Source of the DNA: Candidatus Rokuibacteriota bacterium
Lineage (GTDB): Bacteria > Methylomirabilota > Methylomirabilia > Rokubacteriales > CSP1-6
DNA: 12,731 nucleotides
Direction of reading: 5' to 3'
Assembly (NCBI GenBank): GCA_003221595.1
Contig: QHSM01000467.1
Span: 1-12,731 of the forward strand
Part shown: piece by piece, positions 6,487 to 12,431 of the stretch
Layout: each line of letters begins with the position of its first letter
Position numbering within the stretch: position 1 is the stretch's first letter
The notes under the pieces: model-generated
The model's input: only the letters and a program-made list of their open reading frames with translations
Databases searched by the model: none
What the model was told of the DNA's origin: nothing
Position numbers and translations under genes: made by a program

Positions 6487-7331
6487 TGCTCGAGCTGCGC
6501 CTTGATGTGCGCGCGTCCCTCCCAGGTGACCTGGTCGAGCGGCACTTCCGCCTCGGTGCCGTCGGGGAAGCCCACGACGACGCTCTGCTTGAGCACGCGG
6601 ATCGATCGGATCTTGCCGGACATGCAGCCCCCGCCGCCGCAGGACGCCTGGCAGGGCGTGTTCACGCGGGGCAGGCGCGCGCGCAGCTCCTCGTAGGTCG
6701 AGAACTCGTAGAGCAAGCAGCACTTGAGCCGGCCGCAGTTGCCCAGGAGCCGGTTGTCGGTCAGCGGCATGTCCTGCGCCTTGGCCATCTTCACCGAGAT
6801 CGGCTCGAAGCGCCGCAGGTGCGAGGAGCAGCACAGCTGCCGGCCGCAGGGTCCGATCCCGTCGAGCAGGCGCGTGGTGTCACGCGCGCCGATCTGGCGC
6901 ATCTCGACGCGCGCGCGGAGCTCGCGGGCGAGGTCGCGGACCAGATCGCGGAAGTCGATGCGCTCGTCGGCGCTGAAGTACACCGTGGCCCGCCGCGCCA
7001 CCGCGTGCATCTCGACGTCGACGACCTTCAGCGAGAGGCCGCGGCCCCTGGCGACCTGCTGGGCGGTCTCGATGGCCCGCTCCTCGCGGCGCCGGCGCTC
7101 GCGGTACGCGCGCGCCTCCGCGTCGGTCGCATGGCGCAGGACGCGCCGGTAGGCACGGTCCTTCTTCGCCTCGGGAATCTCGCGCCGGGGCCGGCGCACC
7201 TCCCCGATGGTGCTCTCGGCCGAGGTCTCCACGAGCACGAGGTCGCCGACGTGAAGCTCGAGGTCCGCAACGCGGTAATCGTCAGCCGCCGCGGTCTCGC
7301 GAAGCCGGATGCCGACGAGAAAATCGTTCAT
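6483..7331 (-). CDS. PSP1-domain protein (YaaT/RicT-like)
   Basis: A 282-residue PSP1 superfamily protein. In Bacillus the relative YaaT/RicT works with RicA and RicF in an Fe-S-containing complex that affects RNA processing and phosphorelay. Family hallmarks here are GIGPCGRQLCCSSHL (Cys162, 167, 168), FEPISVKMAKAQD, and GNCGRLKCCLLYEF (Cys199, 204, 205). The N-terminal half carries a basic helical stretch, about 54-92. An additional cluster, CQASCGGGGC at 227-236, lies where the Bacillus protein as I recall it reads through a cysteine-free turn. The start is placed at ATG 7331 because AGGA lies 8 nt upstream; ATG 7340, three codons earlier and 1 bp after the holB stop, is equally in frame. 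The position between holB and metG is the classical one. No partner RicA/RicF-like gene is visible in the window. Confidence 0.9.
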   Translation of the reverse strand: MNDFLVGIRLRETAAADDYRVADLELHVGDLVLVETSAESTIGEVRRPRREIPEAKKDRAYRRVLRHATDAEARAYRERRRREERAIETAQQVARGRGLSLKVVDVEMHAVARRATVYFSADERIDFRDLVRDLARELRARVEMRQIGARDTTRLLDGIGPCGRQLCCSSHLRRFEPISVKMAKAQDMPLTDNRLLGNCGRLKCCLLYEFSTYEELRARLPRVNTPCQASCGGGGCMSGKIRSIRVLKQSVVVGFPDGTEAEVPLDQVTWEGRAHIKAQLEQ

Positions 7332-7341
7332 GGGCTCCATC

Positions 7342-8217
7342 CTATGCCGCCCGCAGGGCGAGCCGACTCAGCAGGACTTCGAGGGTGAGGCGCGGCGCGA
7401 CATTGCGCAGGAGCGAATCCCGCGCCTGCCGGCAAAGCTCGATCGTCGCCAGGATCTGATCGATCGTCCAGCCCTCGGCCTCGCGCGCGAGCTCGGTGGC
7501 GCGATCGCCGTCGATCAGGAGCGAAGGCGGCGCGCCGCTCCGGGCGAGCAGGAGGTCGCGGCAGAAGAGCCAGTAGGCGTCCACCAGCGCCTCCGCCTTC
7601 TCGCGCTCCAGGCGATCGAGGCGGCGGAAGAGCGCCTCGACTCCCTGCGCCTTGACCTCGGCCAGGATCTCGCGCGCCAGGGCGCGCGCCGGCGCCGCAT
7701 CGGCGTCGTCGCGCGGGGCGAAGCGGACGACCTGACACCGCGACAGAACCGTGGCCGGCACCGCGCGGGCCCGCGGCAGGATGAGCATGATCACGGTCGC
7801 GGCCGGCGGCTCCTCGAGTGTCTTCAGGAACGCCTGCGGCGTGTCGCCGGTCATGCGCTCGGCCTCGTCGAGCACGAAGACCTTGCGCCGCGCCGCGGCG
7901 GGCCGGAGCGCCGCCACCCGCTCCAGCTCGCGGATCGCGTCGATACGGATGGCCCGCGCGCCGCGCGGGTTCGACTCGGGCGGCGTGGGGACGATCACGT
8001 GCAGGTCGGGGTGCTGCCGCGAGGGGCTTCCCAGGAGCTCCGCGGCGAAGGCGAGCGCCGTGGTCATCCGGCCGGCGCCGGAGGGCCCGATGAAGGCGTA
8101 CGCGTGGGCGACGCGGTCGCTCGCGAGCGCCCGCCGCAAGAGCTCGACGGCGCGCGGCTGGTCGGCGATGCGATCGAGCGCGACGAAGCCCTCGGGCGCC
8201 CCGCGCTCAGGCGCCAC
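7342..8217 (-). CDS. holB: DNA polymerase III delta-prime subunit (clamp loader), zinc module absent
   Basis: A 291-residue AAA+ protein in the position of holB, part of the clamp loader that puts the beta sliding clamp on DNA. Landmarks are an N-terminal IADQPRAVELLRRAL helix, a P-loop at 44-53 (GPSGAGRMTT), HPDLHVI at 69-75, Walker B VFVLDEAERM at 113-122, KTLEEPPAAT at 132-141, and the SRC motif at 159-161. The P-loop has Arg50 where Lys is expected and Met51 at the next position, so ATP binding is doubtful; some delta-prime subunits are naturally ATP-inactive. The four-cysteine zinc insert that usually lies between the P-loop helix and HPDLH is missing. The GTG at 8217 starts inside the tmk coding end (11-bp overlap), with GAGGA 8 nt upstream. 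The C-terminal half is poorly conserved, as is normal for this subunit. Confidence 0.92.
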   Translation of the reverse strand: MAPERGAPEGFVALDRIADQPRAVELLRRALASDRVAHAYAFIGPSGAGRMTTALAFAAELLGSPSRQHPDLHVIVPTPPESNPRGARAIRIDAIRELERVAALRPAAARRKVFVLDEAERMTGDTPQAFLKTLEEPPAATVIMLILPRARAVPATVLSRCQVVRFAPRDDADAAPARALAREILAEVKAQGVEALFRRLDRLEREKAEALVDAYWLFCRDLLLARSGAPPSLLIDGDRATELAREAEGWTIDQILATIELCRQARDSLLRNVAPRLTLEVLLSRLALRAA

Positions 8218-8839
8218 GGAAGAAGTCCTCGACGAGCGCGCGCACCTCGGCCTCGACCTCGGCGGGCGAGCGGCCCGCGCGGACGAGCCGCACGCGCTTG
8301 GGCTCCGCCCGGTGGATCTCGAGATAGCCGCGGCGCACGCGCCGGTGAAACGCCAGCGCCTCGCGCTCGAAGTGGTCGAGGTGGCGCCCCCGGATGCGCC
8401 GCAATCCCTCCGCGGGATCGAGATCGAAGAGCAGCGTGAGGTCCGGGAGGACCCCGCTGGTCGCCCGCACGTTCAGCTCGCGGATGAGGTCAGGATCGAC
8501 ACCGCGGCCGTAGCCCTGGTAGGCGACGGTCGCGTCGGCGTACCGGTCGCAGAGGACGACGCGGCCACGCGAGAGCCACGGCCGAATCTTCTCCGCGACG
8601 TGCTGCTGGCGGGCGGCCATGAACAGGAAGACCTCGACGAGCGGCTCCGGCTTGACGCCGGGGCGCTCGAACAGGCGGCGCACGGCGAGTCCGAGCCGCG
8701 TTCCGTCGGGCTCACGGGTGCGCTCAACCTTCCGCCCGTGCTGACGAAGCCATCGCTCGAGGCGCATCATCTGGGTCGTCTTGCCCGACCCCTCGACGCC
8801 CTCGAGCGTGATCAGGATTCCGCTCACGCCCCAGACCAT
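8207..8839 (-). CDS. tmk: Thymidylate kinase
   Basis: A 210-residue P-loop kinase that phosphorylates dTMP to dTDP in dTTP synthesis. Motifs in order are LITLEGVEGSGKTTQ (P-loop 14-22 with Lys20), TREPDGT, the dTMP-binding LCDRYADATVAYQGYGRG with its DRY arginine, FDLDPAEGLRRIRGR leading into the lid, and FHRRVRRGYLEI. The family consensus REPGGT is REPDGT here. The start at ATG 8839 is supported by GGAGGGG 7 nt upstream; a GTG at 8827 is possible but lacks a good ribosome site. This is the first gene of the nine-gene operon that ends with the M28 peptidase. About 320 bp of repeat-bearing DNA lies upstream and must hold its promoter. Confidence 0.96.
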   Translation of the reverse strand: MVWGVSGILITLEGVEGSGKTTQMMRLERWLRQHGRKVERTREPDGTRLGLAVRRLFERPGVKPEPLVEVFLFMAARQQHVAEKIRPWLSRGRVVLCDRYADATVAYQGYGRGVDPDLIRELNVRATSGVLPDLTLLFDLDPAEGLRRIRGRHLDHFEREALAFHRRVRRGYLEIHRAEPKRVRLVRAGRSPAEVEAEVRALVEDFFRGA

Positions 8840-8846
8840 AGCACGA

Positions 8847-8853
8847 CCCCTCC
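8847..8853 (-). promoter_or_regulatory. Ribosome-binding site of tmk
   Basis: The complement of 8847-8853 reads GGAGGGG and lies 7 nt before the ATG at 8839. It selects this start over upstream and downstream in-frame candidates. Confidence 0.6.
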
Positions 8854-8883
8854 GCACCCGCGAACCGCTGGAGTCGCCGGAGC

Positions 8884-9058
8884 CGCCGCCGGTGGCCGGG
8901 CGCGTCCGGTGCGGTGGGGCTCGAGACGACCACGCGGCACGCGTGCGCTGCTCCTTCGCGGCTGGGCTCCATCCCGGCGCTCAACTTCCGTCGCGCGCGC
9001 GGCGGGAACGGGTCCCTTCGAGCCCCACCGCACCGGACGCGCCCGGCCACCGGCGGCG
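8884..9058. repeat. 41-bp perfect inverted repeat with 93-bp spacer
   Basis: Bases 8884-8924 and 9018-9058 are exact reverse complements over all 41 positions, checked base by base around the centre. The left arm contains GGCCGGGCGCGTCCGGTGCG. The spacer is 8925-9017. The left copy continues beyond the arm with GACGACCACGCGG, which the right arm lacks but a third diverged copy at about 9095-9155 retains. The stretch therefore looks like a multi-copy intergenic element rather than a simple hairpin. Its role is unknown: a REP/BIME-like or MITE-like element, or an RNA stem. Confidence 0.82.
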
Positions 9059-9094
9059 CTCATGCTCGGCGAGCGTAGTCAGTGCGGCGGGCGC

Positions 9095-9155
9095 GGGCCG
9101 CGTGGTCGTCTCGACCCCCGCCGCGCCGCCAGCCCGCGTGACCGGCCGCGACGGC
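9095..9155 (-). repeat. Diverged third copy of the intergenic element
   Basis: The complement of 9095-9127 matches 8908-8940 at about 29 of 33 positions, including an uninterrupted TCGAGACGACCACGCGG block. Similarity continues more weakly, with a one-base gap, to about 9146 (GCCGGT in both) and becomes indistinct beyond that. Its orientation is opposite to the left copy and the same as the right arm. It ends within about 10 bp of the stop codon of the five-helix membrane gene. Confidence 0.6.
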
Positions 9156-9163
9156 CCGGTGGT

Positions 9164-9871
9164 TCAGAGGTGGGTGATGGTGTCGGGGGAGGCGGGCTCG
9201 CGCTCGCGGCGGCGGCCGCGGTCCAGGATCTCGCGGGCGAGGTGGCGGCCGCCGAGGCCGAAGGCCAGCGCGAGCGCCGCCACGATGCCGCCGAAGAGGG
9301 TGCCGAATGCGATCAGCACCATGTCCCGGCCGATACCGATCTCGGTCAGCGCGGTGGCGACGACGAAGAGGAGCACGAGCCAGCGCGTCGCGCGAGCCAG
9401 CAGTCGCGCCTGGACCACGCCGCCGTTGACCGCGGCGATCAACGTGGCCTGGCCGAGGAAGTTCGCCGCGAGCCAGCCCACGACGAGGATCAGCAGCGCG
9501 GACAGAAGCCGGGGCAAGAGGCGCATGAGCACGCCGGTCGCGCCCGGAGCGCCGGGGATCGCCAGCGCGTCGATGCCCATCGTCGCGAAGACCATGAAGA
9601 TGCCCCAGAACGCGACGAGCTTCAGCACCTGTGACGGCGGCCGGTAGATACTGGCGCGCGCGAGCGCGGAGGTGAGGCCCCATGCCCGGCTCCGATCGTC
9701 CAGGTGAAGCGCGCGGCCGAGCCGCATGACCAGCGTGCCGGCGATCCAGCCGAGCAGGGCGCCGAGCACCACCAGCGCCAGCATGGCCAGGATGCTGGGC
9801 AGGACCGCGCCGAGGGTGGCCCTCATGTTGCCGATGGCCGTCAGGACCAGGTCGCTCCACAGGTCGGTCAT
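9164..9871 (-). CDS. Conserved TM-helix membrane protein (PF05552-like, MscS-related)
   Basis: A 235-residue membrane protein with about five hydrophobic helices (22-48, 82-103, 116-138, 163-180 and 184-206). It has the repeated pattern of the conserved TM-helix family, seen in VLGALLGWIAG and ILVVGWLAANFLGQ. It closes with the Gly-rich pore-like ALAFGLGGRHLAREI at 200-214, which resembles the pore helix of small mechanosensitive channels. The soluble beta domain of true MscS is absent; only a short charged tail follows. GGAGGGG (complement of 9878-9884) lies 6 nt before the ATG. The gene follows the second ABC permease by 25 bp and so is probably in the same transcript, although no functional link to sugar import is evident. 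Confidence 0.85.
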   Translation of the reverse strand: MTDLWSDLVLTAIGNMRATLGAVLPSILAMLALVVLGALLGWIAGTLVMRLGRALHLDDRSRAWGLTSALARASIYRPPSQVLKLVAFWGIFMVFATMGIDALAIPGAPGATGVLMRLLPRLLSALLILVVGWLAANFLGQATLIAAVNGGVVQARLLARATRWLVLLFVVATALTEIGIGRDMVLIAFGTLFGGIVAALALAFGLGGRHLAREILDRGRRREREPASPDTITHL

Positions 9872-9896
9872 GGACGTCCCCTCCTCATAGTACCGA

Positions 9897-10718
9897 TCAT
9901 TCCTTCACGGCGCCCGCGACGAGCCCTCGGACCAGGAAGCGCTGCAACCCGACGACGATCAGCACGGGTGGAAGGCTGGCCAGCATCGACGCCGCCGCGA
10001 TATCACCCCACGGCACCTCGAAGACTCCCGGAAAGAGCGCCAGGGCCACCGGGATCGTGCGGCTCGCCTCCGAGACGGTGAACGTGTAGGCGAACAGGAA
10101 TTCGTTCCAGCTGAAGAGAAACGTCAGGAGCGCCGTGGCGGCGAGCCCGGGGGCCAGCAGCGGGATCACGACCCACCGGAAGAGGCCGGGCAGCCCGGCC
10201 CCGTCGACCGACGCCGCCTCCTCCGCCTCGATCGGGATCTCGCGGATGAACCCGGCGAGGAGCCAGATCGTCAGCGGCAGCGCGAACGAGGTGTGCACGA
10301 GAACGAGCCCGGACCACGTGTCGCGCAGATCCAGCGCGCGCATCAACAGGTAGAGCGGGCTCACCGTCGCGATCTGGGGAAAGGCCGTGCTGGCGACGAT
10401 CGCCAGGAGCAACCACCGCTTGCCCGGCAGCGGCAGCCTGGCCACCGCGTACGCGCCGGGCACGCCCACCGCCAGCGCCAGGAGTGTCGTGAGCGTGGCG
10501 ATGCCGAAGCTGTTGGCGAGCGCCTGCGGCATCAAGCTTCGCTCGATGACGGCGCGATAGTGCGCGAGCGTCAGCTGGCTCGGCAGGAGCGGCGGCACCC
10601 GGAGCAGCTCGGCCTCGGGCTTGAACGACGTCAGGAGCTGCCAGAAGAACGGGATCGCGTAGCTCGCCAGCGCCGCGAGAACGAGCGTGTCGGCGAGCGT
10701 CCGGACTCTGCGCCTCAT
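9897..10718 (-). CDS. Carbohydrate ABC transporter permease, MalG type
   Basis: A 273-residue inner-membrane permease of the MalG/CUT1 kind. It has six helices, an N-terminal periplasmic segment (SFKPEAELLRVPPLLPSQLT) typical of MalG, AFPQIATVSPLYLL at 112-125, and the cytoplasmic EAA loop EAEEAASVDGAGLPGLFRWV at 164-183 with PLLAPG after it. That loop docks on the ATPase. It closes with SWNEFLFAYTF, VPWGDIAAASML and the RFLVRGLVAGAVKE ending common in this family. The ATG at 10718 overlaps the stop of the first permease by 4 bp (ATGA). The frame is open far upstream, but that part is a shadow of the first permease. Substrate is inferred only as a carbohydrate or glycerol-phosphate-like solute. 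Confidence 0.95.
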   Translation of the reverse strand: MRRRVRTLADTLVLAALASYAIPFFWQLLTSFKPEAELLRVPPLLPSQLTLAHYRAVIERSLMPQALANSFGIATLTTLLALAVGVPGAYAVARLPLPGKRWLLLAIVASTAFPQIATVSPLYLLMRALDLRDTWSGLVLVHTSFALPLTIWLLAGFIREIPIEAEEAASVDGAGLPGLFRWVVIPLLAPGLAATALLTFLFSWNEFLFAYTFTVSEASRTIPVALALFPGVFEVPWGDIAAASMLASLPPVLIVVGLQRFLVRGLVAGAVKE

Positions 10719-11587
10719 GCGGTCACCGCGCTCGTCCTGAGGATTTTCAGATATGCCCACGCGACGGCCATGACGAGGACGAACACGACGACGCCCAGCG
10801 CCGAGCCGAAGCCGAGCTGGAGCGTCTGGAAGAGGGCCCGATAGGCGTACACCGTGATCGTCTCGGTCGTGCCCGCGGGGCCGCCGCCGGTCAGCACGAA
10901 CATGAGGTCGAAGGCGCGCAGGGCGTCGAGCGTCCGGAAGAGGATCGCCACGAGGAGAATCCGCGCGAGCATCGGCAGCGTGATCAGCACGAGCGTCGCC
11001 AGCCGGCCGGCGCCGTCCACCTGCGCCGCCTCGTACAGCTCGGCCGGGATCGCCAGGAGGCGCGCGTAGCAGAGCACGGCGACGAAGGGCATCGTGCGCC
11101 ACACGTCCGCGAGGACGACGGCGGGCAGCGCCAGATGCGGGTCGCCGAGCCAGTTGAGCGCGTGCCCGCCGAGCGCGACGTTGAGGAGGCCCGCCGTGGG
11201 GTGATAGAGCCACTCGAAGAGCTTCGCCGTCACGACGGCCGGCATGGCCCACGCCAGCAACAGGAGCGAGAGCGCCACCCGGCGGCCGCCCCGCTGGGCG
11301 TGAATCGCCAGCGCCGCCGCCACGCCGAGCACGACTTCCAGCGCCACCGACGTGACGGTGAAGATGATCGTCGTGGCCGCCGCGCTCGCGAATCGCGAGT
11401 CGATGGCGAGGAACGCGTAGTTGTCGAGGCCGGCGAATCGCGACACGCCGAAGATCGGGATGCGGTGCTGCAGCGAGAGCCAGAGCACCCAGACGCCCGG
11501 GTAGACCGTGAGCGTCCCCAGGGCCAGAACGGTCGGCGCCAGCAGCAGCACCCCGCGACGGCGGTTCACGGCCTCACGCCGGGTCAT
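10715..11587 (-). CDS. Carbohydrate ABC transporter permease, MalF type
   Basis: A 290-residue permease of the MalF/UgpA kind. An N-terminal helix at about 12-38 leads to FAGLDNYAFL at 51-60, the typical segment before the permease core. The EAA loop ELYEAAQVDGAGRLATLVLI lies at 183-202, and FVLTGGGPAGTTET at 230-243 is the signature before the last helix. The ATG at 11587 has GAGG 7 nt upstream and overlaps the original stop of the binding-protein gene by 4 bp (ATGA). Because of the 403-bp duplication upstream, its frame is now also open without a stop into the binding-protein gene. The ribosome site and normal N-terminus argue that the permease is still made from 11587. Confidence 0.93.
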   Translation of the reverse strand: MTRREAVNRRRGVLLLAPTVLALGTLTVYPGVWVLWLSLQHRIPIFGVSRFAGLDNYAFLAIDSRFASAAATTIIFTVTSVALEVVLGVAAALAIHAQRGGRRVALSLLLLAWAMPAVVTAKLFEWLYHPTAGLLNVALGGHALNWLGDPHLALPAVVLADVWRTMPFVAVLCYARLLAIPAELYEAAQVDGAGRLATLVLITLPMLARILLVAILFRTLDALRAFDLMFVLTGGGPAGTTETITVYAYRALFQTLQLGFGSALGVVVFVLVMAVAWAYLKILRTSAVTA

Positions 11588-11625
11588 CGGATGGCCTCGA
11601 GGAAATAGCCGAGCCGGGCGCGCGC

Positions 11626-12028
11626 GTCGGCGATCGCCCGCTCCGGCGACTTCACCCCGACGAGCGCCGCCGAGAACTCGGGCTGCACCGTCGACGAGAC
11701 GAGAAGGTACGCGGGCGTCACCGGGCGCGGCTGGCCCATCAGCATGAGCCCGTCGAGGCGCGGCATTCCGGGGTGCGCGCGCACGAGCTCGGGATCGTGG
11801 TAGAGATCGCGGCGCGTGGGGCTCAGCGCGGCGCCGAGCGCGATCGCCCGCTGGGCCGGCTGGCTCGTGAGGTGACGCGCCAGGGCCACCGCCAGCTCGG
11901 GATGGCGGCTCCGGCGCGACACCGCCAGATGCGCGCCGCCCGTCGAGCCCACGCCCGCCGCGCCGCGGGCGCGGCCGGGAAGCGACGTGAACGCCACCTT
12001 GCCGCGCACGGCCGAGCCGGGCGCCTCG
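11626..12028. repeat. 403-bp tandem duplication, left copy
   Basis: This unit is identical, by line-by-line comparison, to 12029-12431. It carries the true 3' part of the binding-protein coding sequence in the correct frame to the native stop at 11584. An 11-bp block (GAGCCGGGCGC) occurs just outside the left boundary at 11611-11621 and just inside the right one at 12014-12024, with a 4-base mismatch before the join. Confidence 0.9.
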
Positions 12029-12431
12029 GTCGGCGATCGCCCGCTCCGGCGACTTCACCCCGACGAGCGCCGCCGAGAACTCGGGCTGCACCGTCGACGA
12101 GACGAGAAGGTACGCGGGCGTCACCGGGCGCGGCTGGCCCATCAGCATGAGCCCGTCGAGGCGCGGCATTCCGGGGTGCGCGCGCACGAGCTCGGGATCG
12201 TGGTAGAGATCGCGGCGCGTGGGGCTCAGCGCGGCGCCGAGCGCGATCGCCCGCTGGGCCGGCTGGCTCGTGAGGTGACGCGCCAGGGCCACCGCCAGCT
12301 CGGGATGGCGGCTCCGGCGCGACACCGCCAGATGCGCGCCGCCCGTCGAGCCCACGCCCGCCGCGCCGCGGGCGCGGCCGGGAAGCGACGTGAACGCCAC
12401 CTTGCCGCGCACGGCCGAGCCGGGCGCCTCG
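12029..12431. repeat. 403-bp tandem duplication, right copy
   Basis: The second, directly adjacent copy has no spacer and no mismatches seen. It continues in frame with the upstream part of the binding-protein gene. Since 403 is 3n+1, the join at 12028/12029 shifts the frame of everything downstream of it on the minus strand. Confidence 0.9.

Larger units (their letters stand above)
8840..9163. other. Gene-free interval upstream of tmk
   Basis: About 320 bp between the stop of the five-helix membrane gene and the tmk start. Open frames cross it on both strands, but they read through inverted copies of one repeat and do not look like protein. It contains the tmk ribosome site at its left end, a 41-bp perfect inverted repeat (8884-8924 with 9018-9058) and a diverged further copy near 9095-9155. 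The 93-bp spacer between the arms has no obvious motif. A tmk operon promoter should lie here on the minus strand, but I could not pick out a convincing one. No T-run follows either arm, so a canonical intrinsic terminator is not supported. Confidence 0.6.

Noticed and set aside
4768..6696. 642-codon open frame on the plus strand opposite metG
   Set aside because: It is antisense to a complete MetRS with all motifs, its product is Arg/Leu/Ala/Asp-rich without any domain, and such mirror frames are expected at about 70% GC.
8884..9058. The inverted repeat as an intrinsic transcription terminator
   Set aside because: The spacer is 93 bp, the arms are 41 bp and no T-run follows on either strand, so it does not have terminator form.
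7751..9634. 627-codon plus-strand open frame across holB, tmk, the repeat region and the membrane gene
   Set aside because: It spans three opposite-strand genes and reads the inverted repeats as protein; the composition is low-complexity.
9897..11252. Long N-terminal extension of the MalG-type permease
   Set aside because: The extension is the first permease read out of frame; a normal MalG N-terminus starts at 10718 with a 4-bp overlap.
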